NCBI GenBank assembly: GCA_036346275.1
Contig: CM070722.1
Span: 26,311,336-26,375,335, forward strand
Origin: Otatea glauca
Lineage: Eukaryota > Streptophyta > Magnoliopsida > Poales > Poaceae
Reading direction: 5' to 3'
Length of the DNA: 64,000 bases
Shown in pieces: positions 34,271 to 43,803 of the stretch. Numbering within the stretch: position 1 is the first letter of the stretch; each line of letters opens with the position of its first letter. A program made the translations under genes and the position numbers. The notes beneath the pieces are model-generated. The model was not told the origin of the DNA. It made no database searches and saw only the letters and a program-made list of their open reading frames with translations.

Positions 34271-35225
34271 CTACGGTACATATGTAATAATAGGTGTTAA
34301 ATAATGAATTAAGTACACTACGAATGCACATGGCGACATATGCTACATATAGGCTACATTTCAACTTGCTGATTAACTTACATATGTAGCTCCTAACATC
34401 AAAAAGAACGAATGGATATGTAAACATATGCATGTAAGCTACATCTTCGGTGTAATTTAATTAGAACCAATTACTAATTTAGATCAAAAAGAACAAATGG
34501 ATCTACACAAAGTTATAACAAATGTATCTACTTTACATCACAGAGAACAAATGTATCTACACCAAGCTAGATCTAGAAACAAACCAACTTCATTTCCTTC
34601 TTTACCAAGCTAGATCTTAAATATAATGTAAATTTGAACCAATTACTACTTTACATCACAGAGAACAAATGGATCTACACCAAGCTAGATGTAGAACCAG
34701 CTTCATTTCCCTCTTTACCAAGCTAGATCTAAAATATAATGCAAATTTGAAGCAATTACTAACCTTAGATGACCTAGAGCACAAGGATCTACAATTACAC
34801 CTCCAAATCTAGGGTCTCTTTCACCAGAACGCCTCTCAATCGCAGCCACCTCAAAAATATCTACGAAACCCTAAAAATACAGAGGAGGTTGAGGCTTCTT
34901 ATTTAGCAAAATTGATCATCACAGATGGTTTGTGGATAAAACCATCTGTGTTATTTCCCTCATCACAGACGGTTTTATCTGCAAACCGTTTGTGATGTTC
35001 CCAAAGCCTTTCGTCTTACCAAGACAGGCGCAGTGTTTCGAGTTGATCGTTTCATGTTCTGAGATAATTAAACCATCTGTTCAAATTCCACTTTGAAGAC
35101 CGTGTTCCAGGCATTTTGTTTCCCAATGCAGATCGTTAATTGCACTTCCGCGACGATATATACTTGATCGATCACATTCCACATCCCCTCCTCAATCGTT
35201 AATTGCAATTGCCTCTGATGCCGCC
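34271..35225. repeat. CACTA upstream noncoding region with 119-bp direct repeats
   Basis: GAACAAATG(T/G)ATCTACACCAAGC begins at about 34544 and again at about 34663 (period about 119 bp), ending near 34770. A further partial, more diverged copy is at about 34450-34543. Subterminal CAGACGGTTT-type inverted pairs occur at 34915-35000. No supported gene. Confidence 0.65.
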
Positions 35226-35666
35226 ATGAGCAACAAAAAAGACTTCCCCTCCTCTGTCCGCTCCACCGCCTAGCCTCCGACGACGGCTCCACCACCGCCT
35301 TTGCCTCCAGTACCGCCTACTAACCCTCTACCGCCACCACCGTCTTCACCTCCGAGACCCCTGCGGCAATGGCTGCGGCGCCACGCCGGCACCATATCAA
35401 TGAATTTGCCGGCCAGTTCGTCGCCCGCCGCCTCGGGCAGTACCGCTCCCTCCGCCTCAAGTGTCGTCGTCGGGTAGAAGCGTCCGCCGCCAGCATCAAT
35501 CTCCGACAACGATGACCACAATAGCTACAACTCATCGGAGGGCTATCGTGACGGCTGGGAGCTGGAGGATGACCCAGACAGAGCCAGTTCAAGCGAGGAC
35601 CCTGACGATCACAATGAAGACTCTGACGACGACGACTCTGGTGACGATGCGGACCAGATCAACTAA
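35226..35666 (+). pseudogene. Proline-rich / acidic ORF inside the CACTA element, two in-frame stops
   Basis: From ATG 35226 (MSNKKDFPSS) to TAA 35664-35666 one frame of 146 codons is interrupted only by TAG at 35271-35273 and TAG at 35475-35477. The first half is Pro-rich (PPLPPVPPTNPLPPPPSSPP), followed by Ser/Ala-rich sequence. The last ~55 residues are strongly acidic (SSSEDPDDHNEDSDDDDSGD). It runs opposite to the transposase. The composition looks like a host gene fragment captured by the transposon. Chance in GC-rich DNA is the main alternative. No family recognised. Confidence 0.35.
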
Positions 35667-35722
35667 GTAGTATTTCCCATCCAGAACTTTTGGAGGGAAA
35701 TTTATATATATATATTGTGATG

Positions 35723-35724
<2 letters not shown>

Positions 35725-35754
<30 letters not shown>
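35725..35754. repeat. (TA)n microsatellite
   Basis: Fifteen or so TA units, preceded by a shorter TA run at about 35704-35715. Confidence 0.9.
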
Positions 35755-35757
<3 letters not shown>

Positions 35758-35784
35758 TTACTGTTCTAAATAATTCACTGGCTG

Positions 35785-36024
35785 GCTAACCATCATAGAC
35801 GGTTTGTGGATAAAACCGTCTGTGATATTTTCTCATCACAGACGGTTTCATCCACAAACCGTTTCATCACAGACGGTTTGTGGATGAAACCATCTGTGAT
35901 GAGCCGACATCACAGACAGTTACAGCCACAAACCGTCTACGATGTGCCCGAAACATATCACAGACGGTTTTCGTAAAAAACAGTCAGCGATGACATATCT
36001 AATATAACCCTTTTTGTAGTAGTG
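35785..36024 (-). repeat. Right terminal and subterminal repeats of the CACTA element
   Basis: At least seven units of (A)TCACAGACGGTTT or its complement AAACCGTCTGTGAT, several as hairpin pairs (CAGACGGTTTGTGGATAAAAC facing its complement). They end in the terminal sequence complementary to CACTACTACAAAAAG at 36010-36024. Dense subterminal repeats bind transposase in characterised CACTA elements. Confidence 0.85.
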
Positions 36025-37258
36025 TGAGAAAATAACTATGTAATGACTATGAAATGATTGGCTATGAACAGTACAATTGGGTTGGATACTTCCTAACTGA
36101 TCGACTGGCGTCATTAGGAGTTGATTCAGGAAGATAGCGCAGATATTTTTTTAGATTAAGAATCGGGTTGAGAAAACACTATTCATCAGGTTCAAAAATT
36201 ATTCATTTTTTTTGTTGGATTTATTCTCGGATATCCGATGGCTAGCAGCCTTGTCCATTAGGCTATTACTCATGAATCAGCCCATTAGTCCATGAGTGGG
36301 CATTCGGTTTTTTCGGTTCGGTTTTTAAAAATTTTGCTTTTTTAAATTTGATAACCGAACCGAAACCGAACTGGGCTAAAAACCGAACCGAATTAACCGA
36401 AACAAATCGGTTCGGTTAATTCGGTTTTTCGTTTAACCGAAATTCTCTGAACCAAGCTAATGCAGTGAACCAAGCTAGCTAATGCTCTCAGGTCCAGTGA
36501 AGCAAGCTAGCGAAATTCCATCAAGATAAGCACATAATTTATGATGTACTCCAGACACATGTTTTCGAAACAGAATCGAAATGTGTGGCTTTCCTAGTCA
36601 AGTTACTCAAGCAAGTTTAATTCAAATGCTAGGCAAACCAGTGAACCAGTCCTAGGTTTTGCTTTGAAGTCTATCTAGATCACTAGGGGATACCGAGGGA
36701 GTTTTACCTCCGGACTCCGGAGGAAGCGCAGAGGCATGAGGCGTCGGAGGCGGCACCGAGGGAGGCGGCAACAAGGGAGGCGGCGTCGGCGGCAACGCGG
36801 ATGGAGGCCAGAAAGGCGGCTACAGAGGGCAGAGTGGAGCGGCGCCCATGGGGTTTGACAGTGAGACGCCGCGACTGCGCGACCTAGGGTTTTTGGCTGA
36901 CGGCGCGACCAAAGAAGAGAAGGCCGGGACAACTACGCGTAGAAGAAAACGCTAGTGTTCTTCCTGTGATCCTGAAAAGGCAGTTGGGCCAAGATCCAGG
37001 AGCTGTGCGGAAAGCCCAGGCACTGGATACGTAGGCAGCAGAAGCGCCTACGTTTCAGTAATTTGTTAGCCAACGTTGCTCTGTTGCTTTGCAACCTATT
37101 TTCTTTCTCGAGCAGTGCTTTAACAATTGCCGGATGGGTGATGCTGGTAGGTCCTGCTTTAACTGTTCATGCGTCACCATGTTTTTGGCTGTTAAATCTT
37201 TACTTGATAGTTCACTCCGCAAACATTTGTTCTTTCGATCGACTTGCGTGTAAGTAGT
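36025..37258. other. Unassigned region with CGGTT-rich block and GC-rich gene-like fragment
   Basis: 36290-36445 contains many GGTTCGGTTTTT and AAAAACCGAACCG units in opposed orientation after GTGGGCATTCGG, a pattern like hAT subterminal regions. I see no matching terminal inverted repeats or 8-bp duplication. 36690-36960 is GC-rich; on the minus strand it carries AAAACCCTAGG followed by CG-rich triplets and a GTAAAA donor-like site, resembling the first exon of a plant gene. The minus ORF 36675-36932 (85 codons, Arg/Leu-rich) has no recognisable family. Element B is inserted at the right edge after GTAGT. Confidence 0.35.
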
Positions 37259-37908
37259 TGTTTGCACCAGAATTTGAAAAGTCTAGTTAAAATCGGCAAT
37301 AAAGTTGAACGTGCGAAAATTAAACGGACGGATTGGAAAGATTTGAAGATATTTGGTAACAGTAAGATCTTTAAGGAAATAATTGTCCGAAATAAGGCCG
37401 ATACGGATCAAATCTCGAAACGTGTTGTAAAAGGATACGATCGGCCGACGGGTATAAAAGAGGCTGAAGCAAGCTGCGCAGAATAACACAATCCAATACA
37501 CCAATCTACATTACTTTTTCCTGTCGACTAGGAGTAGTCTCTGTAATTTAGTCTTCTTGTAATTCGATCTTTATCAATAAAGTTGCGCATCGCCGATTGT
37601 TGATCTTCTTCAAATTACGCCCCAGGTTTGATTTATTCTGATTTTATTGCGCATCGCCTTCTTCAGAATCGATCTGCCTTTATCCTCTGGTTAGCCTTAA
37701 TCGGCTAATTAGACTTACCCTGTTACTTCGATCTTGATCGACTTCAAGCTGATTAAGTTTAAGCCGATTGATCTTCACGATCGGCTTTGAGCGAATTTTA
37801 TATTTTTACCTTATCGGTTACAGGTCAAATCGACCGGCACGCTCTGAACCAGGTGTTCGTCTCGTGTGCTATTGTCAGAAACCCTACCTCAAGTTTTTTA
37901 CGCCAACA
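37259..37908 (+). repeat. 5' LTR of element B (650 bp)
   Basis: Begins TGTTTGCACCAG and ends CGCCAACA. The TATA box TATAAAAG is at 37453-37460 and AATAAA at 37576-37581. Downstream repeats of TTGCGCATCGCC lie at about 37580-37660. It aligns with 28843-29494. The five bases before it are GTAGT; the right-hand duplication cannot be seen. Confidence 0.9.
37453..37460 (+). promoter_or_regulatory. TATA box of element B LTR
   Basis: TATAAAAG following CGGCCGACGGG. The homologous site in A is 29035-29042. An AATAAA polyadenylation signal follows at 37576-37581. Confidence 0.7.
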
Positions 37909-37914
37909 CACTCT

Positions 37915-37932
37915 TGGCACGTTCGGTGGGAC
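37915..37932 (+). promoter_or_regulatory. Primer binding site of element B
   Basis: TGGCACGTTCGGTGGGAC starts six bases after the LTR end; TGG at its start fits pairing with a tRNA CCA end. It is not the initiator-Met site used by D and E1. I cannot name the tRNA with confidence. Confidence 0.65.
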
Positions 37933-37934
37933 CA

Positions 37935-40900
37935 ATGTCTTCATCAGGGAAGTCGATTCTGCCATCCGATCTCAACACAGAAGCTATAATCGTCCCAACA
38001 ATGGACGATTTGACCCCAGAACAACGTCAAGAAATCGAGGATCGGAAAGCTGCGCTAGAGGAGATGATGCTAAGCTGTTATCAGAACACTAGACGTGGCG
38101 TCACTCACAAATCCGCCCTACCGACGGTCAACGCCCTGGGAGATATAGGTGTCACAGAACCGGTAAGCCGATGTTTGCCTGCTCAGGCCGAATTATTGGC
38201 TATGATTAATCAGTCTGTACACCATGCCTTAATAAACCAATCATCGGCTCTTGTTATAACGCTTAAGCCGACGATAGCAAATAGTGTTAAAACTATAGCC
38301 CAGGAGTTAGCATCATCCGGTAGTCTGCTTGACCCATTGCAAGCTTGGCCGAATTACCCTGTTTTTTCAGTGGCACAAAATACGCAGAGCACACTGACCG
38401 ATCCTAAACCATCGGCTATAACCTCACCCCCTACCATGATGCCTACTCAGCCCACCATTATATTGCCTAGAGATCCTCGGCCAAGTGGGGTGAACCATCA
38501 CCATGCCTATACAGATGCAGCTAAATTAGACTCATCAACAAATCTGCCGCTGTCGGCTCCGTTCTTTGCATTTTCGCAATCGGTTTCACAACCGCTTGGG
38601 TCTAAAAGATACCCGCATGAAGCTACCCTGCCTAGAAATCCAGGTCCACATAGGGTAGTAACTTATTCAGAACCTTTTGTTCCAGTACCAGAACCCCAAG
38701 TTAGATATAATAAGCACGATCAGTATACTCGTATACCATCGGTTCAACATAATTGGCAACCCGAGTTTGCACTCGGGAGGCAGAATGCCAACTATGACCA
38801 ACATTATCATGGGCCTGCAGTGCCAGTGGCTGATAATGCAAACTGGGCCGACCAAATCTCCGCCGTTTTAAGGGATCAGTTCGGCATACAGCCAAAAGGA
38901 AAGGTTATCGGCTACAGAAAGCCGTACCCTGATTACATAGATCGCATGCCTTACCCCCACAATTACAGAGTCCCAAATTTTGCGAAGTTCTCTGGTGACG
39001 ACTCAATCACTACCCTAGAGCATATCGGACGCTTTATCGTGCAATGCGGCGAAGCGGCTCAGTCCGATGGGCTAAAAATAAGATTGTTCCCATTATCATT
39101 GTCCGGGGCAGCCTTTACTTGGTTTACTTGTTTACCTCCAAATTCGGTCCACTTATGGAACGATTTGGAAAGCTGATTCCATGAATACTTTTTCTTAGGC
39201 AGTTTGGAACTCAGGATTTCTGACCTAAGTTCTGTTCGCCAGAAATTTGGAGAATCAGTGACTGATTATATTAAAAGATTCAGAGAAATCAGAAATCGGT
39301 GTTTTAGTGTCACATTGCCCGATAACCAACTTGCTGATTTGGCTTTTGAAGGGTTAATTCCACCACTTAGAGAGAAGTTTGGAGGGCAAGAGTTCACAGA
39401 TCTAAGTCATTTGCTTCATCGTGTGTCGGCTCAAGAAAGCCGATTCCCAGATAATAAAGCGTTCAAAGATAGATTTAAAAATAACGGCAATAAAGAAAAC
39501 GATAAAGTTAAAGTTAACATGGTCGACTATTGTCCGAGTGATTCTTCGGAAGACGACAAAGCAGAGATAAACATAGCCGAATGGTTAAAAGGGTCCAAAA
39601 AATCCTTAGTCTGTTCTTGGCTCAAGCCGACTAGGAATAAGTCGGAAGTCAAATACGCCTTTGACGTCTCCAAGTGCGATCGTATTTTTGATTTGTTGTT
39701 GCAAGAAAAGATAATACGGTTGCCCGAAGGACACGTCATACCATCGGCTGACGAGATCAAAAAACGCAGGTATTGCAAGTGGCACCATTCTTTTTCCCAT
39801 AATACTAATGATTGCAATATTTTTTGTCACCAGATCCAATCGGCTATTGAGGATGGTCGGTTGAAATTCGCTGACGAGCCGACTATGCAAGCTGACACTG
39901 ATCCATTCCCAGTCAACATGGTTCAATGTTCGGCTAAAGGGAAAAGGCCGATACTTGAGGAGTCAAAAAAGGATCGACAAGTCGACATTCAGTCGACTTC
40001 AAACGGTGGTCAGACTTTAAAGATTACGATCGGCTCATTACAAATAGAAGCTGATCATGAAGGAAAGAATTCAAGAACCATCAAACCCAAAGGCAATCCT
40101 CAAGTGGGTAAATGGTATAAAGCCGAAAAATCACCATCAAGACAGCCAATAAGAAGACCGGGACCAACATTTTCTCAGTATATAGAGAAATATGAGAGAA
40201 TGAATAATCGGCCACGATATCCTACTCGTCGGTCGGATAATCTATATCACACCGAAAACGTGGAGAGAGCACATAGAAGGTGTTCTTTTTGGCAGTTTTG
40301 CTGGGAAAGGGGAGTAGCATTGCCATCGCCGTATACGTGGCCGATGGAGCATTATCCCCAAGACGATTGGCCAAGACAATCGGCTAGAGATAGGCTGTCT
40401 GGGCCGATTCGAGATCATGGCAAAGGTTACAGAAAGCATGTTCATGAAAGATTATCTGAACCAAACAAGGCACCAGACCAGGTTGAAACACAAAGGCCCA
40501 ATTCAAACCGAGAAATTTTTTTTGGCCAGATACGAAAGCCAGTAGAGCCCAAGCCTAGGTGGTGTCCATCTGGCCTTAGTAGATCACAGCGTAGATGGCT
40601 TCAGAGGCTAAGGACACAAGAGATCCGAGAAGCCGACGCCGAAAAACAGAGGGATGAGACTTTCGATGAGCTTCGTCCGATCAAGGTTGTTAAGAAAGAA
40701 TGGAGAAAAAAGGAACAGGTCGAGGAAGATTTTGAGTCGACGGATGGTTTAGATTCTCCTATGATTAGGAACGATACACCCCCAATGGATATCAATATGG
40801 TATTCACGTTGCCAACCGAATTCAAAATCAAAACTGAGTCGGCTAAAGAAACTTTTGCCCAATCATGTTCAGGCGTCCAAAACGCAATCTTTGAGAAACC

Positions 40901-40979
40901 AAGAGACGTTCATCGGCATCTGAAACCACTGTATCTGAAAGGGTATATAAATGGAAGCCGATATCAAAGATGCTGGTAG
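37935..40979 (+). pseudogene. gag of element B, broken by one early stop
   Basis: ATG 37935 (MSSSGKSILPSD) follows the primer site directly. The frame is open to TGA 39174-39176, most simply an old CGA-to-TGA change, and continues in frame from 39177 to 40977-40979. The capsid domain is at about 38950-39480 (NFAKFSGDDSITTLEHI, then FGESVTDYIKRFREIRNRC). A His/Cys motif typical of Tat gag (CKWHHSFSHNTNDCNIF) lies at about 39775-39825. The C-terminal third is Arg/Pro-rich. The long gag (about 1000 codons) before a separate protease frame is usual for the Tat lineage. AGCCGA/TCGGCT hexamers are frequent throughout. Confidence 0.85.
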
Positions 40980-41494
40980 ACGATGGAGCTACAATAAACC
41001 TAATGCCCTACACGACCTGCAAGAAATTGAGTAAGTCCGATGAAGACTTGATTAAAACTAATATGGTTTTGAACGACTTCACAGGCGATCCCACAGAGGC
41101 CAAAGGCATCATGGTTATAGAACTGACTGTCGGCAGTAAAACTTTGCCGACCACATTCTTTGTCATTGACGCCAAAGGAAACTACAGTGTTCTGCTTGGA
41201 AGAGATTGGATTCACGCCAACTGCTGCATCCCATCGACAATGCATCAAGCACTTGTCCAATGGAATGGAGAGGAGGTTGAAATTGTTACAGCCGACACGT
41301 CGGCTCACATCGCCATGGCCAGTTCTGGTGCAAATTGGCAACACGAAGAAGCTAGGTGTATATCAGGAAAAACATTGGATGACTGCGACTTCATCTGCAT
41401 TAGTAAGTCAGGACTTATGCCGATCAGTGTCAAGCCGGGCACGTTTGATCGGACAAATGAAGTATTGCGCCGATGGGGACAGGAAAAACAGTGA
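40970..41494 (+). pseudogene. Protease region of element B
   Basis: Aspartic protease segment LVDDGATINLMP at about 40973-41008, with the flap and C-terminal motif SVLLGRDWIHAN at about 41190-41224. The frame ends at 41492-41494 and is offset from gag (overlap 40970-40979) and from the RT frame that opens at 41473. Confidence 0.75.
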
Positions 41495-42825
41495 AGGCAT
41501 TACAAGATAAAATGCAGAGCTATCGGCAAATGACAGATAGCTATGAGGCTATAGAAGATTTTCAAGAGATTGAAAAGTTAGGTCAAGGCTTCACGTCCAC
41601 CGATCTGCTTGAAGAAATTGATATAGGTAGCGGCGATAGGAAAAGACCAACTTTTATTAGCGCAAAATTAGATGTAAAATACAAAGAAAGGTCAATCAAA
41701 ATTCTTAGAGATTATAAAGATTGCTTTGCTTGGGAGTATCATGAGATGCCTGGTTTAAGCCGACAATTGGTAGAACATCGGCTACCTATCAAACCCGGGT
41801 ATCGGCCTTTTAAACAATACCCTAGGCGTTTTAATCCGGCCCTGTATAAAATTATAAAAGAAGAAATAGAACGATTGTTGGAGGCAAAGTTTATTAGGCC
41901 TTGCCGATATGCGGAATGGGTTTCCAACATCGTTCCAGTCATGAAGAAAAACGGGAAACTTCGAGTATGTGTCGACTTTAGGGATTTGAACAAGGCGACA
42001 CCAAAAGATGAATACCCGATGTCAATAGCCGATATGCTTATCAATGCTGCATCAGGAAATAAGATCATAATTTTCTGGACGGGAATGCCAGATACAATCA
42101 AATATTCACGGCAGAAGCCGCTATACCAAAAACAGCCTTTAGATGCCCTGGTGCCATAGGTTTATTCGAGTGGACGGTTATTACTTTCGGTTTAAAGAAC
42201 GCTGGGGCAACGTATCAGTGAGCCATGAATCTTATTTTTCATGACTTAATCGGTCACATCGTTGAAATATATATCGATGACGTCGTAGTGAAGTCTACAG
42301 ATGACGTGCAACATTTGGCCGATTTGGAAAAGTTTTCCAGAACATAAAATCGCATGGCTTAAAGATGAATCCATTCAAATGTGCGTTTGGAGTGTCGGCT
42401 GGGCAATTTTTGGGCTTTATGGTACATGAAAGAGGTATTGAAGTTAATCAAGCAGGAGTTAAGGCCATAGTCGACACAATGCCGCCAACATGCAAAAATG
42501 AATTGCAAAAGTTGATGGGCAAGATTAATTATCTCCGAGGGTTTATCTCGAATCTCTCCGGCCGGATCCGTCCTTTTACCCCACTGTTGAAATTGAAGGA
42601 TAGTCAAGAATTCGTGTGGGGAATTGATCAGCAGAAAGCTTTCGACGACGTCAAAGATTATCTAGCCAATCCTCCGGTCTTGGCCGCGCCGCGAAAAGGG
42701 ATTCCTTTCAAGTTATATATATCAGCTGAGGAGGAAACTATCAGATCCGTTTTAGCATAAGAAATTGATGGAAAAGAAAGGGTTATTTTTTATTTAAGCT
42801 GACGCCTTCTTGATGCTGAAGTCAG
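41473..42825 (+). pseudogene. Reverse transcriptase and start of RNase H of element B, broken
   Basis: The linker and RT fingers are open at 41473-42159 (RFNPALYKIIKEEIERLLEA, then VSNIVPVMKKNGKLRVCVDF). A frameshift occurs near 42060-42080 and others follow, with a stop near 42220. The catalytic EIYIDDVVVKS is at about 42266-42298. The thumb region NPFKCAFGVSAGQFLGFMV lies in 42365-42760, with stops at 42758 and near 42800. E2 interrupts the RNase H at 42826. The sequence resumes at 56082. Confidence 0.85.
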
Positions 42826-43803
42826 TGTAAGGACCCGAATCCACCGATTCGAACCCACTGTGTTTACCGCACTAGTCCCAGGATCAACGCTAGTGCACAC
42901 AGCTCAACATCGGTACATATCACATCATACACAACGATAATAGAATAATAGTTCATTTATTGATATAGCTAAATGTATGATCTTATGACCGACTTACATT
43001 ATTAAGCCACGCAGGGCAAGATGGGAAATATAAGCTAATAATTAAGCAGCGGAAAGTAGAAACGTAGATAGCTCATCAGTTCACCACAGGCAACCGACAA
43101 GGCTCGGACCCTAATGACTCGTGTCTTCCTGGACTTCATCTTCCAACACAGGTGTAGATTCTTCAACTGTTGATTATTGTTGTTTGGCAAGGGTGAGTAC
43201 TTAAGCACTCAACAAGTTGTGCACAGAATGCAATTCTATGTATCTATATGCAAGGCTTATTCCAATGGATAGGCTATCATGGCTATTTTGCAATAAGTAG
43301 CATTTATGAATGAATACAGTAAATAGATTGTAAAGACTGTAAAACAAATATCAATAGTAAATAAATTCAGTATTTCTCAAGTGAACCAAGTTTCCAATCC
43401 TAAGTCAAATTCCATCTTCCATATGGCCTTCCGCCATCCCAACCAAGTTGTCCAATTAATTAAACTAACCCTTAACCGTAATTCCCGAGCATTGCTCAAT
43501 ACCGCGAGCACGGCTATCCGAATAGTTTCACACTCTGCAGAGGTTATGCACTTTACCCACGTGATACAACCAAACACCACCAAGGCGAGTGATTATAACA
43601 AAGCTTTTACAATGCGCCGCTTAACTCGATACTACCCGCCGAGGTTTCAACATCGCGGCGGATCGTTACCACATCTAGGGCCCCCTCTTGCGCCATGTGA
43701 ATTACACCATAACTCGGGAACTCACACCGCCCACGATAGTATCAAAATTAAGACATTGCAAATTACTCACCTAGGTGGCCCATACGGACATGTGGTTGCA
43801 TGA

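Larger units (their letters stand above)
30656..36024 (-). mobile_element. CACTA (En/Spm) DNA transposon, degenerate
   Basis: The right end is clear: on the minus strand it reads CACTACTACAAAAAGGGTTA, ending at 36024. Subterminal repeats built on ATCACAGACGGTTT, many as inverted pairs, crowd the last 240 bp (about 35790-36000) and recur at 34915-35000. Similar CCTAGACGGTT/ATCACAGACGGTT units at about 30676-30745 mark the left end, but no intact CACTA terminus is visible there, so the start is approximate. The interior encodes a tnp2-type transposase with DUF4218 and DUF4216 regions on the minus strand. The 3-bp target duplication could not be verified. Confidence 0.8.

Noticed and set aside
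35704..35754. CRISPR-like or regulatory array at the TA-rich repeat
   Set aside because: It is a plain TA microsatellite in a plant transposon. No spaced repeats or associated genes.
36675..36932. Arg/Leu-rich 85-codon minus ORF as a gene
   Set aside because: CG-rich triplet composition, no domain, no homolog recognisable by eye. Kept only as part of the unassigned region.
43381..43803. 140-codon ORF in the E2 3' LTR, with relatives at 11801-12031, 20773-20973 and 53718-53996
   Set aside because: It lies in the noncoding 3' part of Tekay LTRs on the strand opposite to E2 transcription. Similar length reflects LTR homology, and the frame is not kept across copies.
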